Positions 9,020 through 16,467 of a stretch of DNA of 64,000 bases are shown one piece after another. Each line of letters starts with the position of its first letter. Positions within the stretch are counted from its first letter, which is position 1. The DNA is taken from contig NZ_JBCAQT010000006.1 in assembly GCF_038419845.1 (NCBI RefSeq), forward strand, positions 62,001 through 126,000. Direction: 5' to 3'. The position numbers were made by a program, and so were the translations under genes. Source of the stretch: Marinimicrobium sp038419845. Its GTDB lineage: Bacteria > Pseudomonadota > Gammaproteobacteria > Pseudomonadales > Cellvibrionaceae. Under the pieces are notes generated by a model. That model did no database searches, was not told the DNA's origin, and worked only from the letters and a program-made list of their open reading frames with translations.

Positions 9020-10330
9020 ATGCATAATTTTATTCGACTGTGGCAGGAATCGGGCATTAACCAGATGGAGTGGGGTACTTTCGCCATGATTCTGGTGGGC
9101 CTGCTCCTGCTGTTCCTCGCCATTCGCAAAGGCTTTGAGCCGCTGCTGCTGGTGCCCATCGGTTTTGGCTGCATCATGGCCAACATACCCGGGGCGGGTT
9201 TGGCGCTCTCGGCGGTAGAACAGGCGCTCGATGTGGGTGGACAGGAAGTGTTGGCCGCTCTGGGCGACGTCCTGGGCGCCTCGGCCGGCGCCAGCGCCGA
9301 TGAGCTGCTCAAAGTCTACAAAACCGCCGCGACGGCGGAACAAGCCGCCGCCGCCAAGGTGGCGCTCGACTACGGTTACAATAACGGGGTGATTTACACC
9401 TTCTATGAAGTGGCGATCGGCTCCGGTATTGCGCCGTTGGTGATCTTCATGGGAGTGGGGGCCATGACGGATTTCGGTCCCCTGCTTGCCAACCCGAAAA
9501 CCCTGTTTTTGGGGGCGGCGGCCCAGTTCGGTATTTTTGCCACCGTTATCGGTGCGGTCGGTATGTCGGCCGCCGGCTGGATGGATTTCTCCATCGCCGA
9601 TGCCGCGGCCATTGGCATCATCGGTGGTGCTGACGGTCCGACTGCCATTTATGTGTCGAGTATTCTCGCCCCGGAACTGCTCGGCGCCATTGCAGTGGCC
9701 GCATACTCCTACATGGCGCTGGTACCGCTGATCCAGCCGCCGATCATGCGCGCGCTCACCACCAATGCCGAGCGTCAGATCAAGATGGAGCAGTTGCGCC
9801 CGGTCTCCCGGCGCGAGAAGATCGCGTTTCCTCTGGTCCTGCTTATCCTGGTGGCCTTGCTCTTGCCGACGGCCGCGCCGCTGTTGGGCATGTTCTGCTT
9901 CGGTAACCTGATGCGCGAGTGTGGCGTGGTCGAGCGTCTGAGCGATACCGCGCAGAACGCACTGATCAATATCACCACGATCTTTCTGGGTCTGGCCGTG
10001 GGTTCCAAGCTGGCGGCGGGCAGCTTCCTGGATACCAAAACGCTGGGCATCCTGGTACTGGGTATCGTCGCCTTCGCCATTGGTACCGCCATGGGCATTC
10101 TGGTGGCCAAGCTCATGAACCTGTTTGTGCGCCACAAAGTGAACCCCTTGATCGGTTCGGCCGGTGTATCCGCCGTTCCCATGGCGGCGCGTGTGTCCAA
10201 CAAGGTGGGGCTGGAAGCCAACCCCCAGAACCATCTGCTCATGCATGCCATGGGCCCGAACGTGGCCGGTGTGATCGGGTCGGCCGTGGCGGCCGGTGTC
10301 ATGATCTCGATGGTTTCGGCCATGTCGTGA
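9020..10330 (+). CDS. oadB: Oxaloacetate decarboxylase beta subunit (sodium channel)
   Basis: This membrane subunit decarboxylates carboxybiotin and drives sodium out of the cell. The 436-residue protein has a polytopic profile with characteristic stretches such as MGVGAMTDFGPLLANP, GGADGPTAIY (the region with the conserved sodium-site aspartate) and NHLLMHAMGPNVAGVIGSA near the C-terminus. A divergent segment at about residues 75-115 (ALGDVLGASAGASADELLKVYK) is unusually Ala- and Gly-rich and may be a loop insertion; I cannot confirm that without an alignment. It starts 41 bp after oadA, and the operon ends with the hairpin at 10339-10366. Confidence 0.94.
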   Translation: MHNFIRLWQESGINQMEWGTFAMILVGLLLLFLAIRKGFEPLLLVPIGFGCIMANIPGAGLALSAVEQALDVGGQEVLAALGDVLGASAGASADELLKVYKTAATAEQAAAAKVALDYGYNNGVIYTFYEVAIGSGIAPLVIFMGVGAMTDFGPLLANPKTLFLGAAAQFGIFATVIGAVGMSAAGWMDFSIADAAAIGIIGGADGPTAIYVSSILAPELLGAIAVAAYSYMALVPLIQPPIMRALTTNAERQIKMEQLRPVSRREKIAFPLVLLILVALLLPTAAPLLGMFCFGNLMRECGVVERLSDTAQNALINITTIFLGLAVGSKLAAGSFLDTKTLGILVLGIVAFAIGTAMGILVAKLMNLFVRHKVNPLIGSAGVSAVPMAARVSNKVGLEANPQNHLLMHAMGPNVAGVIGSAVAAGVMISMVSAMS

Positions 10331-10338
10331 TGTTTTAC

Positions 10339-10370
10339 AGCCGGGAGGCTATTCATCCTCCCGGCTTGAC
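10339..10370 (+). terminator. Weak intrinsic terminator after oadB
   Basis: A 10-bp perfect stem (AGCCGGGAGG, 10339-10348, with 10357-10366) encloses an 8-nt loop. The T-tract is poor (TTGACCCTTTC), so termination may be incomplete. The right end overlaps the promoter candidate for phoH. Confidence 0.5.
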
Positions 10371-10394
10371 CCTTTCTGTAAATACCCCTAATAT
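10366..10394 (+). promoter_or_regulatory. Strong sigma-70-like promoter upstream of phoH
   Basis: TTGACC (10366-10371) and TAATAT (10389-10394) are exactly 17 bp apart. Transcription from here would give a leader of about 230 nt before the phoH ATG. The leader (10400-10633) holds a strong unpaired Shine-Dalgarno-like run, AAAGAGGAGGAG, near 10478-10489 with no start codon after it at usable spacing. Confidence 0.6.
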
Positions 10395-10633
10395 CAAAAG
10401 CAAGGGAAGTGATTCCCCCATCTCAAGCAGCGTATCGGCTTGCCAGCGCGCTTCGGATTTCTCTTACCCACCACCAAAGAGGAGGAGCCAGCCATAGCAT
10501 TCGGGGCACCTCTGCCAGCCCCACCAATGCATCACCTTTTTTGAGTCTCACAGGGCAGGGCCGCGGCCGACCCTCACAGGACGAAGCGCCCCACCAGTCC
10601 CTGTTCAAATTGGAACACAAAGGGGATTTACCC

Positions 10634-11428
10634 ATGGCGAAACGATCTCACGCGAAGCGCAAGAGAAATCAGAGAACCCACCCCGAAGACAGATTATTTC
10701 CAGAGGAATACGGAAGACGTCGCTCCCCTCTCGACGGCAACATCGTAGAAATCAACTCCCACTCCCGCCAACTCGAAACCGCTTACGCTCCCAAACGTGC
10801 CAACCAACCCCTGACCGCCTGCAACAACGCCCAGCAGACCTACATCAACGCCATTCAGAACTACAACCTCACCTTCGGCATCGGCCCGGCGGGCACGGGG
10901 AAAAGTTACTGTGCCGGCGCACTCGCGGCCGAAGCGCTGGAATCCGGGCGAATCGAGCGGATCATCCTGACCCGTCCCGCCGTGGAGGCCGGCGAGCAGT
11001 TGGGGTTTTTACCCGGCGCACTGGATGAAAAATTCTCGGTCTATATTGACGCCTTTCGGGAAATTCTCGCCGAGCGCCTGGGCGCCGGAACGGTGGACTA
11101 TTGTCTGCGCCACGGACGTATCGTTGCTGCGCCCCTGGCTTTCATGCGCGGCAAAACTTTCAACAACCGGACCTTCGTGATACTGGACGAAGCGCAAAAT
11201 ACCTCGCCCGCGCAGATGAAGATGTTCCTGACCCGGATCGGTGAAGACTGCAAGGTCGTCATCAACGGTGACATCGAGCAGAGCGACATACGCGGATCCA
11301 ATGGCCTGGCGGATGCGGTCAATCGCCTGGGCAACTTGCCCAGCGTCTACATCCATCGGTTCGAGCGCGAAGATATTGTTCGCAGCGGGCTGGTGCGGGA
11401 TATTATTGATCGTTACGAGTTGACGTGA
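10634..11428 (+). CDS. phoH: PhoH family ATPase
   Basis: PhoH proteins are P-loop ATPases linked to phosphate starvation or RNA metabolism, with unclear biochemical roles. The 264-residue product has a basic N-terminus (MAKRSHAKRKRNQR), a Walker A GPAGTGKS at residues 84-91, a FVILDEAQN Walker B and an arginine-rich VINGDIEQSDIRGSNGL segment typical of the family. ATG 10634 is chosen because AAAGGGG lies just upstream and the PhoH-like residues begin there; the frame is open further upstream but shows no homology I recognise. The gene converges on the glycosidase gene at a shared hairpin. Confidence 0.9.
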   Translation: MAKRSHAKRKRNQRTHPEDRLFPEEYGRRRSPLDGNIVEINSHSRQLETAYAPKRANQPLTACNNAQQTYINAIQNYNLTFGIGPAGTGKSYCAGALAAEALESGRIERIILTRPAVEAGEQLGFLPGALDEKFSVYIDAFREILAERLGAGTVDYCLRHGRIVAAPLAFMRGKTFNNRTFVILDEAQNTSPAQMKMFLTRIGEDCKVVINGDIEQSDIRGSNGLADAVNRLGNLPSVYIHRFEREDIVRSGLVRDIIDRYELT

Positions 11429-11443
11429 TCAAGTGCCTGGCGG

Positions 11444-11479
11444 TTGCAGAAGCCCGGCCAGGAGGCCGGGTTTCTGCAA
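11444..11479. terminator. Bidirectional terminator between phoH and the GH2-like gene
   Basis: A two-part stem is formed by CCCGGCC (11453-11459) with GGCCGGG (11464-11470), extended by TTGCAGAA (11444-11451) pairing with TTCTGCAA (11472-11479). The convergent gene order suggests it serves both strands. Confidence 0.65.
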
Positions 11480-11495
11480 ACTGATGATGGGTTGA

Positions 11496-12833
11496 TTATT
11501 CGTGGTCTTCAGCGCTACCGACAAAGAAGGGCACATTGGCAGTGGCGGCTTTTTTGTGCTCGGTAGTGACATAAGTGAACAGGCGATAGGGGCCTTTCTT
11601 TTCCGGTGCCTTGAACTGCATGCGCCCGTCACCCCGATCCTGCACGATCAACCCGGAGACACTCTCCGGGCGCTCTTCACGATCGCCGCCCGATTTGATA
11701 TCGGTGCTTTCCGGTAAAAACTCCCAGCGAATGTCAAAGGGCGCATCTTCCGGATGACTCGCTTCGAGTGTGACCTCGTATGAGGCTCCCGGCTCAAGAT
11801 AAATACTGTCGTAGGCGGTTTTACCGTCGATCCGGAATGACTGAATACTGGGTGCTCGGTGGGTCGGCCACTCCCCGGTCCACAGCTGTTGCATGGTGTC
11901 GACAACCTCGGTGGCGTGGCCGGATTCGAGAAACAGGCCATACCAGGTCGGCGTGGTTTCCTGTTTCTGCCCCCACAAAAAAGCGTAGGAGCCGAGTCCT
12001 TTTTCCGGGTCGCCAAGAATGGCCGACTCATAGCGTTGGCGATAGGCCTGCGCCTTTTCGGTACTGGTCTGCTCAATGGGCACGCCCCAGTCTGTGTTGG
12101 CGATTTCCCAGTGGCCTGTGGGCCCCCACTCGGTCACGGCGTAGGCCCCCGGCCAGCCGACATCACGAACCTTCCCCGGGAGTGTGTCGAGGTCACCGTA
12201 AGTGTTGATGCTCAGGTAGTCGATGCTCGGCACCCGCTCCAGGATCAGGTCGGCCTTCTCCTCGTCGATGCCCGCCGTGACGGTGGTGATCAGGTGGTGG
12301 GGGTCCAGCTCCCGGATCATCCGCGCAATGTCTTCCACGGCGTGCCAGACAGAGGTGTCGGTATAAAACAGGTCCAGTTCATTGCCGATGCCCCAGCTCA
12401 GGAGCGCGGGGTGATCCCGGTAGCGCAGCACTTGCTCACGCAGGCGTTCTTTTTGCGCCTGAACGGCCTGTTTATCGCTGTAATCAAACCCGTGGCGCTC
12501 CTTGCCCATGCGCAGGCCCAGCATGACGGTGAGGCCCTGGGCCTCGGCTTCATCCAGAATTCGCTCGGCATCGTCGGTGCTCCAGGTCCGGACCGAATTG
12601 GCACCGGCCGCTGCCAGCTGGTCCAGCCGGCTGGTGCCGCCAGCGCCCCGAATAAAATAGGGCTCGCCCTCGCGGTAAATCCAGTAGTGCCCGGACTCGT
12701 CCTGCTTCAACGTGACGGGTATGGCGCTGGAGGCGCTTGAGGACTGTGGGGAAGAGTGTGCTGAGGGGTCTGTTCTGTCACAGGCCCCCAGTGCCAGTAG
12801 GCCGCTCAGAAACAGAAATGTATGTTTGTTCAT
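11496..12833 (-). CDS. GH2/GH5-like glycosidase lipoprotein with C-terminal beta domain
   Basis: The 445-residue protein has a lipobox LGAC (Cys18) and a serine-rich linker, so it is likely an outer-membrane lipoprotein. Residues about 40-330 form a TIM barrel of the retaining clan-A glycosidase type: GIGNE gives Glu152 as acid/base and VTEWG gives Glu235 as nucleophile. The RGAGGTSRLDQLAAAGANSVRTW segment resembles the N-terminal strand of GH2 catalytic domains. The last 100 residues (from IQSFRIDGK) look like an Ig-like beta domain, possibly for sugar binding. I cannot name the substrate; a beta-glucan or beta-mannan is plausible given the cellulase in this window. A 125-bp gap separates it from the NADAR gene upstream. 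Confidence 0.75.
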   Translation of the reverse strand: MNKHTFLFLSGLLALGACDRTDPSAHSSPQSSSASSAIPVTLKQDESGHYWIYREGEPYFIRGAGGTSRLDQLAAAGANSVRTWSTDDAERILDEAEAQGLTVMLGLRMGKERHGFDYSDKQAVQAQKERLREQVLRYRDHPALLSWGIGNELDLFYTDTSVWHAVEDIARMIRELDPHHLITTVTAGIDEEKADLILERVPSIDYLSINTYGDLDTLPGKVRDVGWPGAYAVTEWGPTGHWEIANTDWGVPIEQTSTEKAQAYRQRYESAILGDPEKGLGSYAFLWGQKQETTPTWYGLFLESGHATEVVDTMQQLWTGEWPTHRAPSIQSFRIDGKTAYDSIYLEPGASYEVTLEASHPEDAPFDIRWEFLPESTDIKSGGDREERPESVSGLIVQDRGDGRMQFKAPEKKGPYRLFTYVTTEHKKAATANVPFFVGSAEDHE

Positions 12834-12958
12834 TGGTGCTCTCTTTTTATTGGGTGGACGGGCGCAGTGCTTATCGTGATTGTTGCGTCAGATCATCACC
12901 CTGGCAAGAGACAGGCTTAAAGTGGGAAGCGCAAAATGCAAAGTGGGAAGTGGGACCC

Positions 12959-13432
12959 CTAGGGGTGTTTTTCCTGCCTGAGCTTGGCGCGCACATCCAT
13001 CAGGAGTTTTCCGTAGCGGTTCTCTCCCCGATGGTCGCGGCCGACGCCCCAGAAATAATCGTAGAGGGACACTTCGACAATCGGGTTGTTCTCGGTCGCC
13101 AGCAGAGCCTCCGCGAATTCGGGCCAGGTGTGGCACTGGGTGTAAATGGCCCGGGTCATGGCAGCGACTCTGACCTTGTCCCAGTCCTTTCTCGGCCGTT
13201 TGAACCAACCGCGTCCCCGCTTGCGGGCTATCTCGACTGAATCCGCCGTTCGGATGGACTCGGCCAGCGCCCGGCCCGGGTATTTCATGGCCTGGTAGTA
13301 GTGCTCGGCCGTGGGCCAGGGGTGGCCGTCCAGCAAAAATTGCCGCGGTATTGCGCAGCCCAGTGTTTCGTCCGGTTGCAGTCGGGAAACCTGGATGGCG
13401 TTGTCGTTCTCGGTTGATTCAAATAGCCCCAT
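12959..13432 (-). CDS. NADAR family protein
   Basis: NADAR (NADase-like and ribosyl-binding) proteins hydrolyse N-glycosidic bonds of ribosylated compounds, and some remove ADP-ribose from guanine in nucleic acids; others act in riboflavin biosynthesis side reactions. The 157-residue protein fits the family, with PWPTAEHYYQAMKY, a WD-KVRVAAMTRAIYTQ helix and the C-terminal DYFWGVGRDHRGENRYGKLL block, which carries the conserved W-G-G-N signature. No DarT-type ADP-ribosyltransferase is next to it, so the partner, if any, is elsewhere. It lies between the glycosidase and a small basic protein, all on the minus strand. Confidence 0.88.
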   Translation of the reverse strand: MGLFESTENDNAIQVSRLQPDETLGCAIPRQFLLDGHPWPTAEHYYQAMKYPGRALAESIRTADSVEIARKRGRGWFKRPRKDWDKVRVAAMTRAIYTQCHTWPEFAEALLATENNPIVEVSLYDYFWGVGRDHRGENRYGKLLMDVRAKLRQEKHP

Positions 13433-13486
13433 GGCACTCGACCTGAAAATAGATGGATGTAAAGATGCTGCTCTGTGATCGGAAAC

Positions 13487-13816
13487 TCAATCTTCCACCC
13501 ACTCCCAGCGCACCGGCTGCCCAAAGTCGTCCAGAATCATTTTTTTTCGGGGGCGTTTGGGCTTCGGACGTTTGGGGACCGGGACGGGATGTTTGCGCGC
13601 CTCCAGCGCCTGAACCACATGGGTCAGAGGCGTGCGTCCGGCCAGAGGATTCTCGTCCTTGGTGGGCGTGAACAGGGGCGTCAGGGGCCCTTTGGCGTCA
13701 AAGCGACCGCTGATGCCTCTCGGCACTTCTTTGACTTCACCACCCTCGCGCAGGTAATCGGCCAATTGCTGGTCGAGCTCGGCGCGCAGTTGGCGTTTGG
13801 TTTTGACAGGTTTCAT
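13487..13816 (-). CDS. Small basic protein with a possible SutA-like segment
   Basis: This gene encodes a 109-residue hydrophilic protein with no signal peptide. Its N-terminal helix and turn, LDQQLADYLREGGEVKEVP, resembles in my reading the helical YLRxGGxVxxIP-type segment of SutA-like RNA-polymerase-binding proteins, but I cannot verify this. The C-terminus is very Lys, Arg and Pro-rich (RPKPKRPRKKMILDDFGQP). ATG 13816 is chosen over an in-frame upstream start because MKPVKTKRQLR begins the compact predicted domain. It is separated by 54 bp from the NADAR gene. The function is unknown. Confidence 0.6.
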   Translation of the reverse strand: MKPVKTKRQLRAELDQQLADYLREGGEVKEVPRGISGRFDAKGPLTPLFTPTKDENPLAGRTPLTHVVQALEARKHPVPVPKRPKPKRPRKKMILDDFGQPVRWEWVED

Positions 13817-14061
13817 AGCGGCTTCGGTAAGAGTATCGGGGGTAAGGGTATCTGGGTCCGATACAGAATTTCGGGCCAATCACGAAGAATAACAGCCTCG
13901 CCCTGAGCGGGCAAATGGCGTCAGGTGTGGATTTTGCCGGCCGGGCCTCGCATAGCACCTGGGCTTTGGGTAAACTGCGTGCTCGCCCGCTTACCTTTAT
14001 AGCTATAGCGGGCCGCCTTTTTGTTAATGCCCCCTGACCCGGGCTGCGAGCCAGACGCTTC

Positions 14062-14712
14062 ATGACCGACGACAGTCTCAGAATCACTGAAATCTTCCAC
14101 TCCCTGCAAGGCGAGGCCCGGACCCTGGGGCGCCCCACGGTATTCGTGCGCCTGACGGGATGTCCATTGCGTTGCCATTACTGCGATTCGGAGTACGCCT
14201 TTCACGGCGGGGAGCGCCAGACGCTGGAGCAGATCCTCGAGCAGGTGGCCGGCTACCACCCGCGATACATCTGTGTCACCGGCGGCGAGCCGCTCGCCCA
14301 GCCCAACTGCCTGGCGCTGCTTGAGCGCCTGTGTGATGCAGGCTATGAGGTGTCTCTGGAAACCAGTGGGGCCATGTCCCTGGAAGGCGTGGATCCGCGC
14401 GTCAGCAAGGTGATGGATCTGAAAACGCCGGGCTCGGGCGAGGTGGACAAGAACCGCTGGGAGAATATCCCCCTGCTGGGCCCACAGGATCAGATCAAGT
14501 TCGTGCTCTGTAGCCGCGAGGATTATGACTGGGCCAAGTTCAAACTGGACGAATACCGCCTGGTGGAACGAGTGAATGATGTGCTCTTCTCCCCGAGCTT
14601 CGGTCAGCTGAACGCCCGTTCGCTGGCCGACTGGGTAGTGGCGGACAACCTGCCGGTGCGTTTTCAGCTGCAGCTGCACAAACTGCTCTGGGGCGATGCC
14701 CCCGGATATTGA
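14062..14712 (+). CDS. queE: 7-carboxy-7-deazaguanine synthase QueE
   Basis: QueE is a radical-SAM enzyme that makes 7-carboxy-7-deazaguanine, an early intermediate of queuosine and related deazapurines. The 216-residue protein has the variant cluster motif CPLRCHYC, with cysteines 34, 38 and 41 binding the [4Fe-4S] cluster, plus a VTGGEPL motif for SAM binding. The N-terminal EIFHSLQGEARTLGRPTVFVRL segment is typical of the family. It starts the queE-queC pair; queC follows 25 bp downstream on the same strand. The preceding gap from 13817 shows no recognisable riboswitch. Confidence 0.95.
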   Translation: MTDDSLRITEIFHSLQGEARTLGRPTVFVRLTGCPLRCHYCDSEYAFHGGERQTLEQILEQVAGYHPRYICVTGGEPLAQPNCLALLERLCDAGYEVSLETSGAMSLEGVDPRVSKVMDLKTPGSGEVDKNRWENIPLLGPQDQIKFVLCSREDYDWAKFKLDEYRLVERVNDVLFSPSFGQLNARSLADWVVADNLPVRFQLQLHKLLWGDAPGY

Positions 14713-14737
14713 GCCCGTATTTGAAGGAGTTAGCACA

Positions 14738-15430
14738 ATGATCGCACCCAAAGCCGTGGTTCTGGTCTCCGGAGGGCTGGACTCCACCACCGCTCTGGCG
14801 ATTGCCCGCAACAAAGGCTATGACTGCTACACCATCAGCTTTGATTACGGCCAGCGCCACCGGACCGAGCTTGCGGCCGCCGAGCGCACGGCCCGCCAGG
14901 GTGGCAGCCTCGAGCACAAGGTCATCACTCTGGATCTGCAGGCCATCGGGGGTTCCGCCCTGACCGACAGCGCTATTGATGTGCCCGAGACAGAGGGCGA
15001 GGGCATTCCGGTCACCTATGTGCCCGCGCGCAACACCATCTTCCTGTCGATCGCCCTGGGCTGGGCCGAGGTGCTCGGTGCTTTCGATATCTTCATTGGC
15101 GTCAACGCCGTGGATTACTCCGGCTACCCGGATTGCCGCCCGGAGTATGTGAGCGCTTACGAGGCCATGGCTAACCTGGCGACCCGGGCCGGGGTCGAGG
15201 GGCGCCGGCTGCAGATCCGGGCGCCGCTGATGCACTGGAGCAAGGGCGAGATCATCCAGCGCGGCCTGGCGCTGGGGGTGGATTACAGTCTGACCGTGTC
15301 CTGCTATCAGGCCAATGAGGCGGGCGAGGCCTGCGGCCGCTGTGACAGCTGCCGCCTGCGCCGCGCCGGCTTTGCGGAGGCGGGTGTTGAGGACCCGACG
15401 CGCTATCAGATGGGCGCTAGTAGGGGCTAG
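14738..15430 (+). CDS. queC: 7-cyano-7-deazaguanine synthase QueC
   Basis: QueC converts QueE's product to preQ0 using ATP and ammonia. The 230-residue protein begins with the N-type ATP-pyrophosphatase P-loop SGGLDSTT at residues 11-18. The C-terminal zinc site is visible as Cys189, Cys199, Cys202 and Cys205 in CYQANEAGEACGRCDSCR. The start at ATG 14738 is supported by AAGGAG ending about 8 bases upstream. It is the second gene of the queE-queC unit. The tRNA-Lys array lies downstream, and no convincing terminator is visible between 15431 and 15485. Confidence 0.95.
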   Translation: MIAPKAVVLVSGGLDSTTALAIARNKGYDCYTISFDYGQRHRTELAAAERTARQGGSLEHKVITLDLQAIGGSALTDSAIDVPETEGEGIPVTYVPARNTIFLSIALGWAEVLGAFDIFIGVNAVDYSGYPDCRPEYVSAYEAMANLATRAGVEGRRLQIRAPLMHWSKGEIIQRGLALGVDYSLTVSCYQANEAGEACGRCDSCRLRRAGFAEAGVEDPTRYQMGASRG

Positions 15431-15485
15431 AGCTTAAGCTGTTGGTTTTATTGGGGCTTTTTTCTGCTTTGGGGGCAAAAAGCGC

Positions 15486-15513
15486 TTGTTTTTTTCGGCT
15501 GAATCTTTATCAT
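15486..15513 (+). promoter_or_regulatory. Promoter for the tRNA-Lys array
   Basis: TTGTTT at 15486-15491 and TATCAT at 15508-15513 are 16 bp apart. The GC-rich ACGCGCC directly after the -10 box resembles the discriminator of stringently controlled stable-RNA promoters. The first tRNA begins at 15526, so a start site near 15520 would leave a very short 5' leader. Confidence 0.55.
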
Positions 15514-15525
15514 ACGCGCCTCTTT

Positions 15526-15601
15526 GGGTCGTTAGCTCAGTTGGTAGAGCAGTTGGCTTTTAACCAATTGGTCGCTGGTTCGAATCCAGCACGACCCACC
15601 A
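15526..15601 (+). tRNA. tRNA-Lys (TTT), copy 1
   Basis: This 76-nt sequence folds as a cloverleaf, including the encoded CCA. The acceptor stem GGGTCGT pairs with ACGACCC. The anticodon loop CTTTTAA gives anticodon TTT. The T-arm reads TGGTTCGAATCCA. It is the first of three identical genes in a tandem array with the same downstream spacer after copies 1 and 2. Confidence 0.97.
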
Positions 15602-15763
15602 TCTTTCAAAGTTCGAGCGCCATAGGCGCTATCCTGCCAGTTTTGGGTCGTTAGCTCAGTTGGTAGAGCAGTTGGCTTTTAACCAATTGGTCGCTGGTTC
15701 GAATCCAGCACGACCCACCATCTTTCAAAGTTCGAGCGCCATAGGCGCTATCCTGCCAGTTTT
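15602..15763 (+). repeat. Identical spacers of the 119-bp tRNA-Lys tandem repeat
   Basis: The 43-nt spacers at 15602-15644 and 15721-15763 are identical, so the repeat unit of tRNA plus spacer is 119 bp exactly. Each spacer holds a palindrome, AGCGCC-ATA-GGCGCT, that could fold as a hairpin in the polycistronic tRNA precursor and guide processing. The perfect identity suggests recent duplication or ongoing gene conversion. The range includes tRNA copy 2. Confidence 0.9.
15645..15720 (+). tRNA. tRNA-Lys (TTT), copy 2
   Basis: This copy is identical in sequence to copy 1, including the encoded CCA and anticodon TTT. It sits 119 bp downstream of copy 1 (start to start). Confidence 0.97.
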
Positions 15764-15839
15764 GGGTCGTTAGCTCAGTTGGTAGAGCAGTTGGCTTTTA
15801 ACCAATTGGTCGCTGGTTCGAATCCAGCACGACCCACCA
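15764..15839 (+). tRNA. tRNA-Lys (TTT), copy 3
   Basis: This copy is identical in sequence to copies 1 and 2. The sequence diverges after its CCA (TTTTCCTTTCCTG), so this is the last unit of the array. Confidence 0.97.
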
Positions 15840-15930
15840 TTTTCCTTTCCTGTTCCGCCTCCAGGTTGGCTTCTAGTTGAGTCCTTTTGGGGATTGGGTT
15901 TATAGCTCAAGCATGGGAGATACTTCACGA

Positions 15931-16057
15931 CCGGCCCGCTTCGGGGTGGCCTGTTCCAGGACACGTGGCAAGTACGTCCCTGTAACTCGTCAACACTAGT
16001 CCCGCGGTTGACGGTCCTGGAACAGGCCACCCCAAATCGGTCCTCCGAGCCTTGTAG
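15931..16057 (-). repeat. Hairpin element copy R1a
   Basis: A perfect 20-bp inverted repeat (15943-15962 with 16014-16033) encloses a 51-nt loop. Within the loop CGTCAAC and GTTGACG form a 7-bp inner stem. Read on the minus strand the element has the conserved order: an AGGACCGAT flank (16036-16045), outer stem, inner variable hairpin, conserved ACAGGGA-GTA segment, outer stem, GCGGGCCGG flank (15931-15938). A further conserved block with a TGTATCTACA core follows on the GGACCGAT side, to about 16085. It forms a head-to-head composite with R1b. Confidence 0.85.
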
Positions 16058-16149
16058 ATACAAACCCTCCAGAAATATTCTTGGGAGTTGATGACCTCTG
16101 TGGCAGGTGCGCTGTCGCTTACCAGCCCTACAGGAAGGCACGGCGGTTG

Positions 16150-16280
16150 CTACAAGGTGCGGAGGACCGATCTGGGGTAGGGTCTTCCCGGACCGTCACC
16201 GACAGGATGTCGGTGGAGAGGCCCCAGGGATGGGTTCACGCCGTGTCCGGGAAGACCCTACCCCTGAGCGGGCCGGACGT
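16150..16280 (+). repeat. Hairpin element copy R1b
   Basis: The outer stem is a perfect 20-bp inverted repeat (16174-16193 with 16245-16264). An 8-bp inner stem, CACCGACA with TGTCGGTG, sits next to the left arm. The conserved segment CAGGGATGGGTTCACGCCGT precedes the right arm. The flanks are AGGACCGATCT and GAGCGGGCCGG. The left flank (16150-16171) is an imperfect inverted copy of 16036-16057 in R1a, so both copies together form a 350-bp palindromic composite. No gene is visible between 15840 and 16467. Confidence 0.85.
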
Positions 16281-16467
16281 GAAGTAACTTCCTTAGGCGT
16301 TACCCTATTTAAAGCTAACTCTACCCCGAACCCGTGCCTTCCAATCGTCCCCTAGGAATCAATAAAAACAGAAAGAGTCCAAGAAACAGCAGTTTTGGGG
16401 CGCTTTTGCGCTGTGTGGTATTATGGCGCCCTGACCTGATGCAGGTGATTTGTGAGGTGATTCTAGT

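Noticed and set aside
10527..10544. Possible leader peptide MHHLF upstream of phoH
   Set aside because: The Shine-Dalgarno-like run is too far upstream (over 35 nt), and there is no attenuator stem next to it.
15526..15839. CRISPR-like appearance of the repeated tRNA region
   Set aside because: The repeat unit is a tRNA gene with cloverleaf and encoded CCA, and the spacers are identical to each other.
15931..16280. Hairpin elements as integron attC sites or retron msr/msd
   Set aside because: No R and L core sites of attC type or reverse transcriptase gene; the stem is perfect rather than bulged, and no integrase is in the window.
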